Of a DNA stretch of 16,027 nt, positions 5,472 through 13,351 are shown one piece after another. Under the pieces are notes generated by a model. It was not told where the DNA came from. It worked only from the letters and a program-made list of their open reading frames with translations, and made no database searches. The stretch comes from CAZFCK01 sp964517355 (GTDB lineage: Bacteria; Desulfobacterota; Desulfovibrionia; Desulfovibrionales; Desulfovibrionaceae), in assembly GCA_964517355.1 (NCBI GenBank), contig CAZFCK010000102.1, forward strand, positions 1 through 16,027, in the 5' to 3' direction. Numbering within the stretch: position 1 is the stretch's first letter; every line of letters begins with the position of its first letter. The translations under genes were made by a program, and so were the position numbers.

Positions 5472-6386
5472 ATGGAAGCACAGCGTATAGCAACCGTGAA
5501 TCCGCAACGTTGCCTGGGCTGCGGGCAATGCGTGCGGGTCTGCCTGGATAAGATCTTCAGCATCGAACAAGGAGTGGCCGTTGCTCGCAACGCCACATGC
5601 CTGGGCTGCGGGCATTGCGTGGCCGCGTGCCCCGCTGGAGCCGTCACCATGCCGCACGGAGATCTCTGGTCCCAGGAGTTTGTCCATTTTACGCCTCACG
5701 AGGACTGGCTGCCTCACGGCGGGGGCGACGCCGCCCAACTGGTGCGGCTCATGCGCTCGCGCCGCAGCTGCCGGAATTATCAAGAACGGCCGGTAGAGCG
5801 CACACTTCTTGAAGACCTGATCCGCATCGGCATCAGCGCGCCGTCCGGAACCAATTCGCAATTATGGAGCTTCACCGTTTTTCCCTCGCGGGAGGCGGTA
5901 TTGAGCCTGGCGACGCCTATCAAGGATTTTTTCGGCAGGCTCAACGCCACGGCCGCCCGGGGCTGGCTGCGCACCATGCTCAAATGGGTGGGCAAGAGTG
6001 ACCTCGATCACTATTACCATACCTATTATTCCGCAGTGCAGGCCGCATTGGATGCCTGGGAACATGACGCGGAAGATCGATTGTTTCATGGAGCGCAGGC
6101 GGCCATACTGGTCGGTTCCCGCCCCGGCGCCAGTTGCCCGGCGGAAGACGCCCTCTTGGCCACGCAAAACATCCTGCTCGGCGCGCATGACCTTGGTTTG
6201 GGCACCTGTCTCATCGGCTACGCCGTGGCGGCCTTGCAGCATTGTCCCCGCATTAAAGAGAGCGTCGGCATGCCGCGCAAAGAGCCGGTGTACGCCGTTA
6301 TAGCGCTCGGCTGGCCAAATGAGTCATACGTACGGGTGGCGGACCGCCGCAAACCTTCCATACGCTGGGTGGAACCTCCCGCCTGA
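5472..6386 (+). CDS. Ferredoxin-type 2[4Fe-4S] nitroreductase family flavoprotein
   Basis: The product has 304 residues and two parts. Residues 10-55 carry two CxxCxxCxxxC motifs (Cys14/17/20/24 and Cys43/46/49/53), typical of a bacterial 2[4Fe-4S] ferredoxin. From about residue 88 it is a nitroreductase-fold FMN enzyme, with RSRRSCRNY (95-103) for FMN phosphate binding, ISAPSGTNSQ (121-130), and the C-terminal LGLGTCLIGY and VIALGWP segments. Such fusions in anaerobes pass electrons from iron-sulphur clusters to FMN, so ferredoxin rather than NAD(P)H is the likely donor. The natural substrate is unknown. The ATG at 5472 has CCAAGGAG six bases upstream; an in-frame extension back to 5274 would overlap the divergent gene and lacks homology. 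It is monocistronic and convergent with the downstream redox gene. Confidence 0.85.
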   Translation: MEAQRIATVNPQRCLGCGQCVRVCLDKIFSIEQGVAVARNATCLGCGHCVAACPAGAVTMPHGDLWSQEFVHFTPHEDWLPHGGGDAAQLVRLMRSRRSCRNYQERPVERTLLEDLIRIGISAPSGTNSQLWSFTVFPSREAVLSLATPIKDFFGRLNATAARGWLRTMLKWVGKSDLDHYYHTYYSAVQAALDAWEHDAEDRLFHGAQAAILVGSRPGASCPAEDALLATQNILLGAHDLGLGTCLIGYAVAALQHCPRIKESVGMPRKEPVYAVIALGWPNESYVRVADRRKPSIRWVEPPA

Positions 6387-6389
6387 GAC

Positions 6390-6405
6390 CTTTACGGACG
6401 TAAAG
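6390..6405 (+). other. Short perfect hairpin after nitroreductase stop
   Basis: CTTTACG (6390-6396) pairs with CGTAAAG (6399-6405), four bases after the stop codon. There is no T run, so it is not an intrinsic terminator by itself. It may stabilise the mRNA 3' end ahead of the stronger hairpins downstream. Confidence 0.45.
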
Positions 6406-6440
6406 CGATTGAGCATTGAAAGGTGAATGCCTTCGGCGTG

Positions 6441-6484
6441 TTAAGAAACTCTTGAAAGGTGTACGCACACCAAGAGGTTTCGTA
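6441..6484. repeat. Inverted-repeat element between convergent genes
   Basis: TTA-a-GAAAC-TCTTG pairs with CAAGA-g-GTTTC-g-TAA around an inner GTGT-ACGC-ACAC hairpin (6459-6470). This gives a long imperfect stem over about 44 bases. It resembles neither the REP-like family nor a classical terminator. Only one copy is visible in this window, so I cannot say whether it repeats elsewhere. Confidence 0.5.
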
Positions 6485-6494
6485 AGGAGAGAGC

Positions 6495-6545
6495 GCGAGA
6501 GGGGAAACCCTTTTCAAAGGGTTTCCCCCCTCGCATCTTTTTCCA
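6495..6545. terminator. Bidirectional terminator between nitroreductase and thioredoxin-reductase-like gene
   Basis: A 13-bp perfect stem GGGGAAACCCTTT (6501-6513) / AAAGGGTTTCCCC (6516-6528) is extended by GCGAG/CTCGC (6495-6499, 6530-6534) across one mismatch. On the plus strand it is followed by ATCTTTTTCC. It lies between two convergent genes and could serve both. Confidence 0.75.
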
Positions 6546-6562
6546 TCAAAAAAAGACACGCG

Positions 6563-7471
6563 CTATGCAGAGGAAGGGGGCAGGCAGGTTTTTTTCACGT
6601 GGCTGATGGCGCCGCGCCCGGCTTTTGCGCCTTCGCCAACCGCAACCGCGATTTGCATGAAACCGCCAACACAATCACCGGCGGCGAACACGCCGGGGAT
6701 ATTGGTGCGCTGTTCGTGATCCACGGAAATGAAGACGCCATTGCGCTCCAAGCCCAGGGCGTAGGCGAAATCCAGGGACGACGCTTCGCCAAGGGCCACG
6801 AACAGCCCGTATGTTTCAAAGCGTTCTCCGTTCTCCAGCAACGCCCGTTCCAGGCCGTTTTCGCCTTCCAGGCGCACGATCTTGCTTTCCAGAACCGCAA
6901 TCCCGGCCTGTTTCAACCGTTCCCTGTAGGCTTCGGTCATGGTGAGGCTTTTCCCTTGGGTCACTATGGTCACGTCCGGGGTGAAGGTCGTGAGCTCCAG
7001 GGCCTGGTTGGCCGCGAAAATGCCTTCTCCAATCACGATGACTTTTTTATTGCGAAAGAAAAAGCCGTCGCAGCTTACGCAATAGGAGACACCCTTTCCT
7101 TCGTAATCATCAAGGTTATCGATGCCGGGGCGGATTCTGGATACTCCCGTGGCGATAACGACGCTGCAGGCTTCAAGATCCCTGTGTTCCGACTTGACAT
7201 GAAAGGTGCCGCTGCCGTTGAGGTGTACGCCAAGCACACGCTCGCAGGACACATTGGCACCAAAGCGTTCGGCCTGGCTGCGTCCCTTTTCCATGAGCTC
7301 TTTGCCGGTGATGGTTTCGTTGAACCCGAAATAATTGTCGATGTCATAATCTCCGGCCACTTTTGGCTTGCAGCCGAGTATCAAAGTGTCGAGACCCGCG
7401 CGGGCGGAATATATGGCCGCGGAAAGCCCGGCGGGACCGGCGCCGATGATGACGACTTGCTTTTTTTCCAT
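6563..7471 (-). CDS. Thioredoxin-reductase-like FAD disulfide oxidoreductase lacking the NADPH signature
   Basis: The protein has 302 residues. An FAD-binding GAGPAGLSAA motif (residues 10-19) opens it, the redox-active pair is CVSC (Cys131/Cys134) in the usual TrxB position, and the second FAD motif is TNIPGVFAAGDC (256-267). The central nucleotide domain is unusual. Typical TrxB has GGGxxA followed by an HRRxxxR stretch that grips the NADPH 2'-phosphate. Here it reads GEGIFA (148-153) and IVTQGKSL (169-176), with no arginines. NADPH use is therefore unlikely; NADH or another donor is possible, as reported for atypical thioredoxin reductases of Desulfovibrio. The ATG at 7471 has GAGGAG six bases upstream; the longer frame to 7579 covers the promoter. 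No thioredoxin gene is adjacent, so the partner is unknown. Confidence 0.8.
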   Translation of the reverse strand: MEKKQVVIIGAGPAGLSAAIYSARAGLDTLILGCKPKVAGDYDIDNYFGFNETITGKELMEKGRSQAERFGANVSCERVLGVHLNGSGTFHVKSEHRDLEACSVVIATGVSRIRPGIDNLDDYEGKGVSYCVSCDGFFFRNKKVIVIGEGIFAANQALELTTFTPDVTIVTQGKSLTMTEAYRERLKQAGIAVLESKIVRLEGENGLERALLENGERFETYGLFVALGEASSLDFAYALGLERNGVFISVDHEQRTNIPGVFAAGDCVGGFMQIAVAVGEGAKAGRGAISHVKKTCLPPSSA

Positions 7472-7551
7472 ACAGCGCTCCTCGTTGTGGTTGCGTAAAC
7501 GGTTGTCGCATAGAGACGCCGGCTTCAGGCGCGCTCTCAGTGTTCTGTCGT

Positions 7552-7579
7552 AGTATAATTCTGTATGGAGATATGGCAA
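7552..7579 (-). promoter_or_regulatory. Sigma70-type promoter of the thioredoxin-reductase-like gene
   Basis: On the minus strand TTGCCA (7574-7579) and TATACT (7552-7557) are separated by 16 bases. Each matches 5 of 6 consensus positions. The -10 lies about 80 bases before the start at 7471. This is the best promoter in the window. Confidence 0.6.
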
Positions 7580-7624
7580 CGGGCGAGAATAAAACCTGCA
7601 ACATCCGGCATGGTCGGACGAACT

Positions 7625-7655
7625 TCCGGGGGGGACAATATATGTTACCCCCGGA
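7625..7655 (-). terminator. Possible terminator hairpin downstream of hypF
   Basis: An 8-bp stem TCCGGGGG (7625-7632) / CCCCCGGA (7648-7655) encloses an AT-rich loop. It starts nine bases past the hypF stop on the minus strand. There is no downstream T run, so termination strength is doubtful. Confidence 0.4.
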
Positions 7656-7663
7656 TTTCAAGC

Positions 7664-10144
7664 TCATAAGCAAGGCATCTGACCGCTTGGCGGGTTATCT
7701 CCGGAACTCCATTTTGCCGTGGCGCCCAGGTCAACGGCCAGCCGCCCCCATGCGGCTTGCCCCAGGGAAATGCATCCGTCGTTTGGGGGCAGTTCCTTAT
7801 GGCACATGGGAAGCAAGCCCTTGGCTTCCAGGGCGGCGGGCAATTCCAGACGCAAGGTGCGGTTCTGCATCACACCTCCGGAGAGGGCCACGTGGCGCAC
7901 TCCGGTAATGCGCGCGGCTTCCGCCGCCCAACAGGCCAGGCCGCGGATCAGCCCCACATGGAAGCGGCGGCTTATGACCCCGGGGTTTTCGCCCGCTTCC
8001 CAGTCCCGCACCACCTGGGCGAACAAAGACATGGTGTCCAGGATCAGATGCCCCCGCCCTGCTTCAAAAGGCATCAAGGGGCAGTCGTAGCCTTGGAGGC
8101 CGGGTGTGGTTGTTGCTTGCGCATGTTCGAGCACTATGGCGGCCTGCCCCTCGTAGCTGATGGCTTGTTGGAGGCCGATCATGGCCGCCACGGCGTCGAA
8201 GAGTCTGCCGCAACTGCTCGTGATGGGGGCGTTGACGCCTTTTTCCAATATCTGCGGCAGCATTTCGGAAAGCCGCTCCCATTGCGGCAGCCAAGGCCAT
8301 TGCCTGGACTTCGGGGTATTGCGTCCCAAAAGCCAGAGACAGCTTCGCGCCAGACGCCAGGGTTCCTTGATGGCGCTTTCTCCGCCGGGCAGCCGCATCT
8401 GCGCGAAATGCCCCACACGGTATTGCTCCAGGGTCCGGGTATCCACAAACAGGCATTCGCCGCCCCACAGCGTCCCGTCGTCGCCCAGGCCGGTACCGTC
8501 CAGAGCCAGGCCCAGGGCCGGGCCGTGGTGCTTGTGCTCGGCCAGCACGGCGTGCACGTGGGCGAAGTGGTGTTGCAGGGCCAAAACAGGCAGGGCGTCC
8601 TGCTCCTGCGCAAAGCGGGAGCTGAGGTAGTCCGGGTGCAGATCGCGGATCAAGGCTTGGGGGCGCGTTTGGAGTATGCCTTGCAGGTGTTCGGCGATCT
8701 CCCTGAAGAAGCCGAATGTTTCCAGGTTCTCCAAGTCGCCGATATGCTGGCTGACAAAGGCCTGGTCGCCTTTGGTCAGGCAGAGCGTGTTCTTGAGTTC
8801 GGGGCCGAGGCCCATGACGCTGGGCCCCCCACCGTGGATGGGGCGCAGAAACACGGGATTGGGCGTGTAGCCGCGAGCGCGGCGGAAGAATTGCAACGCC
8901 GGGGAGCGGCCGGAAAAAAAAGGCAACGGCCGGACCACGGAATCATCGGTGCGGATAAGGATGTCGCGGTTGTGCAGCAGGAAAAGATCGGCAATGCCCC
9001 GCAAACGGGCAAGGGCTTCGCGGTTGCCCAGGCAAATGGGCTCGTGGCTCATGTTCCCGGAGGTCATCACCAAGGCGGGCAAGGGGCGTTCCGCGCCGGA
9101 AGGCAGGTTGTCGATGGCCTGCCGCAGGTAATGAAAGAGCACGAAATGCAACGGCGTGTAGGGCAGCATCAAGCCGATTTGATCGGTGTCCGGAGCCACG
9201 TTGGCCGGAAGCCCCGGAGTGTCGCCCGCGTAGGGCTGCCGCAGTATGGGACACAAGAGGATGGGGCGCTGCACTCCTTCCATGACCAGGGCCGCATCGT
9301 TGTCCACGTGGGCCATGCGGCGCGCGGTTTCCACATCCGGCACCATGAGCGCCAATGGTTTATGCGGCCTGTGTTTCCGTTCCCGCAATTCGGCCACGGC
9401 GAGTTCTCCGGTGGCGCCCCAGGCCAGACAGGCCAGATGAAATCCTCCCAGGCCTTTGACGGCGGCGATGCGCCCCCGTAGTAAGGCTTCGGCCGCGGCC
9501 TGAATCGCGGGCTGGCCGCGGAGTTCTTCCCTGCCCTGCGCGTCCGTGAGCCAGACCTGGGGGCCGCAGACCGGGCAGGCGTTTGGTTGCGCGTGAAACC
9601 GGCGGTCCAGGGGGTCGGCGTACTCGGCCGCGCATTCGGGACACATGGGAAAGCAGGCCATGGAGGTGCCGGCTCGGTCGTAGGGAATCGTGCGCGTGAT
9701 GGTGTAGCGCGGGCCGCAGTTGGTGCAGTTGGTGAAGGGGTACAGGTACCGCCGGTTGTCCGGGTCCGCCACTTCCCGCATGCAGTCCAGGCAGGTTGCC
9801 GTGTCCGGGCTGATGAGCACGTTGTGCCCTTGCCCCGCGCTGCTGTGCAGGATGGCGAAGTCCTTTTCATCCTGGACAAGCGCCAGGGGTTCTTCCCGGA
9901 GGGAAACGATGTGCGCCAAGGGCGGCTGCTCGTGTTCCAGGTCATGTACGAACCCGGACAATTCCTTGGACAAACCTTGTACTTCTATGCGCACGCCCTG
10001 CGGGGTGTTGCGCACGCTGCCGGTGAGTTTGTGCTCGTGCGCGATACGGTAGACAAAGGGGCGGAATCCCACACCCTGCACCTGGCCGGAAACAGTGAGG
10101 GCCAGACGTTGGAGCCGGGGCCTGGATGGTTCGAAAGTAGACAT
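7664..10144 (-). CDS. hypF: Carbamoyltransferase HypF, [NiFe]-hydrogenase maturation
   Basis: HypF uses carbamoyl phosphate and ATP to carbamoylate the HypE C-terminal cysteine, the source of the cyanide ligands of [NiFe]-hydrogenase. The 826 residues, somewhat longer than E. coli HypF (about 750), show the full domain order. First is an acylphosphatase domain (about 12-100, VQGVGFRPFVYR). Next come two zinc-finger pairs (Cys118/121 with 140/143; Cys168/171 with 190/193). Then there is a YrdC-like domain (about 212-400, KGLGGFHLACLA and KHRPHKPLALM), and a Kae1/TsaD-like domain with HHFAHVHA (525-532), LDGTGLGDDGTLWGGE and the C-terminal ALSGGVMQN. The ATG at 10144 is preceded by GAGGG. It starts nine bases after fabI stops, so the two are probably co-transcribed. 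No other hyp or hydrogenase gene is nearby. Confidence 0.95.
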   Translation of the reverse strand: MSTFEPSRPRLQRLALTVSGQVQGVGFRPFVYRIAHEHKLTGSVRNTPQGVRIEVQGLSKELSGFVHDLEHEQPPLAHIVSLREEPLALVQDEKDFAILHSSAGQGHNVLISPDTATCLDCMREVADPDNRRYLYPFTNCTNCGPRYTITRTIPYDRAGTSMACFPMCPECAAEYADPLDRRFHAQPNACPVCGPQVWLTDAQGREELRGQPAIQAAAEALLRGRIAAVKGLGGFHLACLAWGATGELAVAELRERKHRPHKPLALMVPDVETARRMAHVDNDAALVMEGVQRPILLCPILRQPYAGDTPGLPANVAPDTDQIGLMLPYTPLHFVLFHYLRQAIDNLPSGAERPLPALVMTSGNMSHEPICLGNREALARLRGIADLFLLHNRDILIRTDDSVVRPLPFFSGRSPALQFFRRARGYTPNPVFLRPIHGGGPSVMGLGPELKNTLCLTKGDQAFVSQHIGDLENLETFGFFREIAEHLQGILQTRPQALIRDLHPDYLSSRFAQEQDALPVLALQHHFAHVHAVLAEHKHHGPALGLALDGTGLGDDGTLWGGECLFVDTRTLEQYRVGHFAQMRLPGGESAIKEPWRLARSCLWLLGRNTPKSRQWPWLPQWERLSEMLPQILEKGVNAPITSSCGRLFDAVAAMIGLQQAISYEGQAAIVLEHAQATTTPGLQGYDCPLMPFEAGRGHLILDTMSLFAQVVRDWEAGENPGVISRRFHVGLIRGLACWAAEAARITGVRHVALSGGVMQNRTLRLELPAALEAKGLLPMCHKELPPNDGCISLGQAAWGRLAVDLGATAKWSSGDNPPSGQMPCL

Positions 10145-10153
10145 GATCCCTCG

Positions 10154-10942
10154 TTACGCGCCGGCGATGCCTTCGGTGCATACGCCCATGATGTTGAAGC
10201 CGGAATCCACGAATACGATGTCTCCCGTTGTGCCGGAGGAAAGGTCCGACGCAAGGTAGAGGGCGCATTTGCCCACGTCCTCGATGGTGATGTTGCGTTG
10301 CAGCGGCGCGGCCCGCTCAATGGAGCCCAAGATCCTGTTGAAGCCCTGAATGGCGGATGCGGCCAGGGATTTCACGGGTCCCGCGCTGATGCAGTTCACC
10401 CGCACCCCGCGTTTGCCCAAATCCACGGCCAGGTACCGCACGCTGGATTCCAAAGCGGCCTTGGCAACGCCCATGGCGTTGTAGTTGGCCACCACTTTGC
10501 CGGAGCCGTAGTAGCTCATGGTCAGGACGCTGCCGCCGTGCGGCAGCAGCTCCTCAAATGCGCGGCACAGGGCCACAAGGGAGTAGGCGGAAATATCCAT
10601 GGCCAGGGCGAAACCGTCGCGGCTTGTGTCTATGAAGCGGCCGCGCAAATCGTCGCGGTTGGCAAAGGCGATGGAATGAACCAGCACGTCCACCTGCCCC
10701 CATTTTTCCGCCACGGTGGCGCGCGCGGCGGCTATCTCCTCGTCGGACGCCACATTGCACTGCAACATGAATTCACCGTCAAGCTCATCGGCAATAGGGC
10801 GCAGACGCTTTTCTATGGGGGGCGCCGCATAGCTGAAAGCCAGACGCGCACCATGCTCGTGAAAGGCCTTGGCAATGCCGTAGGCGATGCTGCGTTCATT
10901 TACCACGCCGAAAATCAGAACTTTTTTCCCTTGCAAGAGCAT
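10154..10942 (-). CDS. fabI: Enoyl-[acyl-carrier-protein] reductase FabI
   Basis: FabI is the NAD(P)H-dependent enzyme for the last step of each round of type II fatty acid elongation, reducing trans-2-enoyl-ACP in the cytoplasm. The 262 residues match the usual FabI length. The N-terminus KKVLIFGVVNERSIAYGIA is the FabI-specific cofactor loop. Catalytic residues fit the Tyr-x6-Lys pattern (Tyr154, Lys161, in YNAMGVAK), with an upstream Tyr144. HSIAFAN has alanine where E. coli FabI has Gly93, a variant normal in many FabIs (S. aureus has the same HSIAFAN), so it is not evidence of triclosan resistance. The ATG at 10942 has GGAGG eight bases upstream; the longer in-frame extension to 11104 is upstream region. 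It is the first gene of a likely fabI-hypF unit and divergent from the GT39 operon. Confidence 0.95.
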   Translation of the reverse strand: MLLQGKKVLIFGVVNERSIAYGIAKAFHEHGARLAFSYAAPPIEKRLRPIADELDGEFMLQCNVASDEEIAAARATVAEKWGQVDVLVHSIAFANRDDLRGRFIDTSRDGFALAMDISAYSLVALCRAFEELLPHGGSVLTMSYYGSGKVVANYNAMGVAKAALESSVRYLAVDLGKRGVRVNCISAGPVKSLAASAIQGFNRILGSIERAAPLQRNITIEDVGKCALYLASDLSSGTTGDIVFVDSGFNIMGVCTEGIAGA

Positions 10943-11163
10943 GAGGCGCACCTCCGGATAATACCTTTTTGTGTTGCGGCCAAAGGAAAGAACCACAGGC
11001 CGGTGGCAGAGTATCCCGTGTTTTACTCCATGCCGCAAGCACAGTCGAGCGCGGGCGTTCCGACGCATCATTATTGCAAAATCTTTGCACGGACAGCCGT
11101 CCAAGCTCCTGGACAGCGGACGAACGAGAGGCTATGTCTGCCACTTCTCCAGCGAGGTGTTGC

Positions 11164-12747
11164 ATGATGCGGGAACAAGCGCAGGGGCACCCCCGGCGCT
11201 ATATCATCTTTTCAGTGGCCGTGATCGCGGTCACGACCCTGGTGCGCTGGTGGTTCATCTCCTCCGGCCAGTTGGATCTTGTGCAGGACGAGGCTCAATA
11301 TTGGGACTGGTCCAGACACCTGCAACTCTCCTACTATTCCAAGGGGCCGCTCATCGCCTGGTGCAACGCCCTGGGTTCCATGTTCTTCGGCAACACGGAA
11401 CAAGGCGTGCGCTGCATGGCCGTGTTTTTTTCCATGTGTACGCAGGGAGCCTTCCTGATGCTGGTTTCCGTGCTTATGGGGCGTCCGCGCACGGGATTCT
11501 GGACGCTGTTTCTGCTGAACACCACGCCGCTGTTCATGGCTTCCGGGGTCTTGATGACCACGGACAGTCCCTTGCTATTTTTCTGGGTCTCCGGACTTTG
11601 CTGCGTGTACTGGTCGCGCACCGCTACGCGCTCCACGTGGCCGTTGGTCCTGTTGGGGGGCTGCATGGCTTTGGGAGTGCTGGCCAAATACACCATGCTC
11701 GCGTTCGCGCCTCTGGCCCTGGCCTATGCTGTGGCCTTGCGCGTGAAAGGGCTGGCCCCGAGGGGGTATGTCCCACGCCTGGCCGTGGCCCTGCTCGCGG
11801 GCGCGGCCGTCGGGCTGTTGCCCGTGGCGATTTGGAACGCCATGAATGATTGGGTGGGCTTCAGGCACGTGGGCACCCTGGCCGGGATTTCCGGGAGCAA
11901 ACCCGCTCCCTTGATCAGATTCGACCGGTTCCCGGAATATTTCGGGGGACAGGTGGGCATTCTTCTGCCCTGGTGGTTTTTTTACATACTTTGGGGCGGC
12001 TGGCAGGCCGTGCGGGGCGTCCGCACGCAGGCAAATGCGGGCGACGCTGATCCGCGAGCCCTGGTCACGGACGAACGCCTGCTTTTGGGGATTTTTTTCT
12101 GGCCCCTGTGGCTCTTTTTCATCATCTGGAGTTTTCACACCAAAATTTATCCCAACTGGTCGGCCATGAGCTATGCGGCGGGGGCGGTGCTGGGCGGATT
12201 CGCCTTTGCCCGCCACATGAGCTACTGCGCGGGGCGCATGCGCTCCCTGACCAGACTATGGCCCATGCTGGGACTTGCGGCCTTCGCGCTGCTGCACCTG
12301 CAGAACTGGCTGCCCCTGCCCGCATCACTGAATCCCGCCATGCGTCTCAAAGGCTGGGCCGATATGGGGCGCGAACTCGCGCGCATCGAGCAAAGCGCCT
12401 TTGACGATCCGCACCATGTGTTTTACTTTGCGGACACGTACGATATAACGGCGGCACTGGCTTTTTACGCTCCGGGCCAGCCTCATGCCTATTGCGCCTA
12501 TTTCGACCGTCGCATGAATCAATACGACCTGTGGCCCGGTCCCCAGGACAAGAAAGGCTGGGATGCGCTGTTCGTCCTGAAAAAATTCAAGGACAGGGTG
12601 CCCGATGCACTGTACGCAATGTTTTCCTCGGTGACGATCCGGCATTACCAGTCCATGCACCTCGGCGATCCGGCACGGAAATTCACCATTGTGCTTTGCC
12701 GCGATTTCAACGGATATTGGCCGCAGGTGCAAAAAAAGGCGTTTTAA
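11164..12747 (+). CDS. GT39/ArnT-like polytopic membrane glycosyltransferase
   Basis: The 527-residue integral membrane protein has a first hydrophobic segment at about 13-31, an acidic first periplasmic loop LDLVQDEAQYWDW (Asp42-Glu43) typical of the GT39/PMT_2/ArnT superfamily, then roughly ten further hydrophobic segments and a C-terminal soluble domain from about residue 395. Family members transfer a sugar from a polyprenyl-phosphate carrier to lipid A, other glycans or proteins on the periplasmic side. The donor and acceptor cannot be read here. The start is taken as the ATG at 11164, with GAGGT five bases upstream; the adjacent ATG at 11167 gives eight-base spacing and is equally possible. 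The stop TAA is one base before the next gene, and it heads a three-gene operon ending in a class A PBP, which places it in envelope biogenesis. Confidence 0.8.
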   Translation: MMREQAQGHPRRYIIFSVAVIAVTTLVRWWFISSGQLDLVQDEAQYWDWSRHLQLSYYSKGPLIAWCNALGSMFFGNTEQGVRCMAVFFSMCTQGAFLMLVSVLMGRPRTGFWTLFLLNTTPLFMASGVLMTTDSPLLFFWVSGLCCVYWSRTATRSTWPLVLLGGCMALGVLAKYTMLAFAPLALAYAVALRVKGLAPRGYVPRLAVALLAGAAVGLLPVAIWNAMNDWVGFRHVGTLAGISGSKPAPLIRFDRFPEYFGGQVGILLPWWFFYILWGGWQAVRGVRTQANAGDADPRALVTDERLLLGIFFWPLWLFFIIWSFHTKIYPNWSAMSYAAGAVLGGFAFARHMSYCAGRMRSLTRLWPMLGLAAFALLHLQNWLPLPASLNPAMRLKGWADMGRELARIEQSAFDDPHHVFYFADTYDITAALAFYAPGQPHAYCAYFDRRMNQYDLWPGPQDKKGWDALFVLKKFKDRVPDALYAMFSSVTIRHYQSMHLGDPARKFTIVLCRDFNGYWPQVQKKAF

Positions 12748-12748
12748 C

Positions 12749-13351
12749 ATGACCGACGTACCCACCAAGTCCAAGAGTCATGGCGACCCTCATGTCTGCA
12801 AGCGCTGTACGGACCGCGGTCCCACCTGTTGCCGTCTGCAACCCGGAGAGGAAGAGGTCTGCTTTCCGCTTTCGGAAATGGAGCGCGACCGTATTCTGGA
12901 GTTCGCCAAGGACAAGGGCGCCTTTGTGCAGCAACCCAACACGCGCCCTTTTGTCGAGAACATCAAGCGGCTTTTTCCCGGCGACAAGGAACTCATAGAG
13001 CAACTTTTTCCGGAACATCATTTCCACTTGCGTCTGGCCACGCGCCAGGACGGCAGCTGCGTGTTTCTCGGTCCCGAAGGGTGTACGCTCCCCCGGGAGG
13101 CGCGCCCCCATTATTGTCTGGTTTTTCCCTTTTGGATAACCGGGGGGAGCAGGATGACGGTCTTTACGCCGCCCGGCTGCCTGGCCGTGGAGGAAAGCGG
13201 CACCGTGCTCAAACTGCTGGAACACATGGGCATGACCGAGGCCGAAGTGCGGCATTTGCATGGGCGCATCCGCCTGGCCTGGGGGCTGCCCCCGAAAGAG
13301 GGCATGCCTGTTTTGCCGCAAGCCTTTACCCGCTATAAAAAAACCAAATGA
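12749..13351 (+). CDS. YkgJ-family cysteine-cluster protein
   Basis: The product has 200 residues. The N-terminal signature CKRC...TCC (Cys17, Cys20, Cys27, Cys28), then Cys38, GSCVFLGPEGCTL (Cys104, Cys112), HYC (Cys123) and PPGC (Cys144) give the cysteine pattern of the YkgJ/UPF0153 family, thought to bind zinc or an iron-sulphur cluster. There is no signal peptide or clear membrane segment. Biochemical function is not established for the family. The ATG at 12749 is one base after the GT39 stop, with AAGG at 12735-12739 as ribosome site, and its stop overlaps the next start by ATGA. It is therefore translationally coupled on both sides, which suggests it works with, or is at least made in ratio with, the two envelope enzymes. 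Confidence 0.75.
   Translation: MTDVPTKSKSHGDPHVCKRCTDRGPTCCRLQPGEEEVCFPLSEMERDRILEFAKDKGAFVQQPNTRPFVENIKRLFPGDKELIEQLFPEHHFHLRLATRQDGSCVFLGPEGCTLPREARPHYCLVFPFWITGGSRMTVFTPPGCLAVEESGTVLKLLEHMGMTEAEVRHLHGRIRLAWGLPPKEGMPVLPQAFTRYKKTK

Noticed and set aside
7757..9481. 574-codon plus-strand frame opposite hypF
   Set aside because: Antisense of a full-length hypF with all domain motifs intact; no ribosome site or homology.
10664..10680. HSIAFAN in FabI as a triclosan-resistance substitution
   Set aside because: Alanine at the E. coli Gly93 position is the normal residue in many FabIs, including S. aureus, so it is not evidence of resistance.
9587..11167. 526-codon plus-strand frame spanning the hypF start and fabI
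   Set aside because: It crosses two well-supported genes in antisense and contains no recognised domain.
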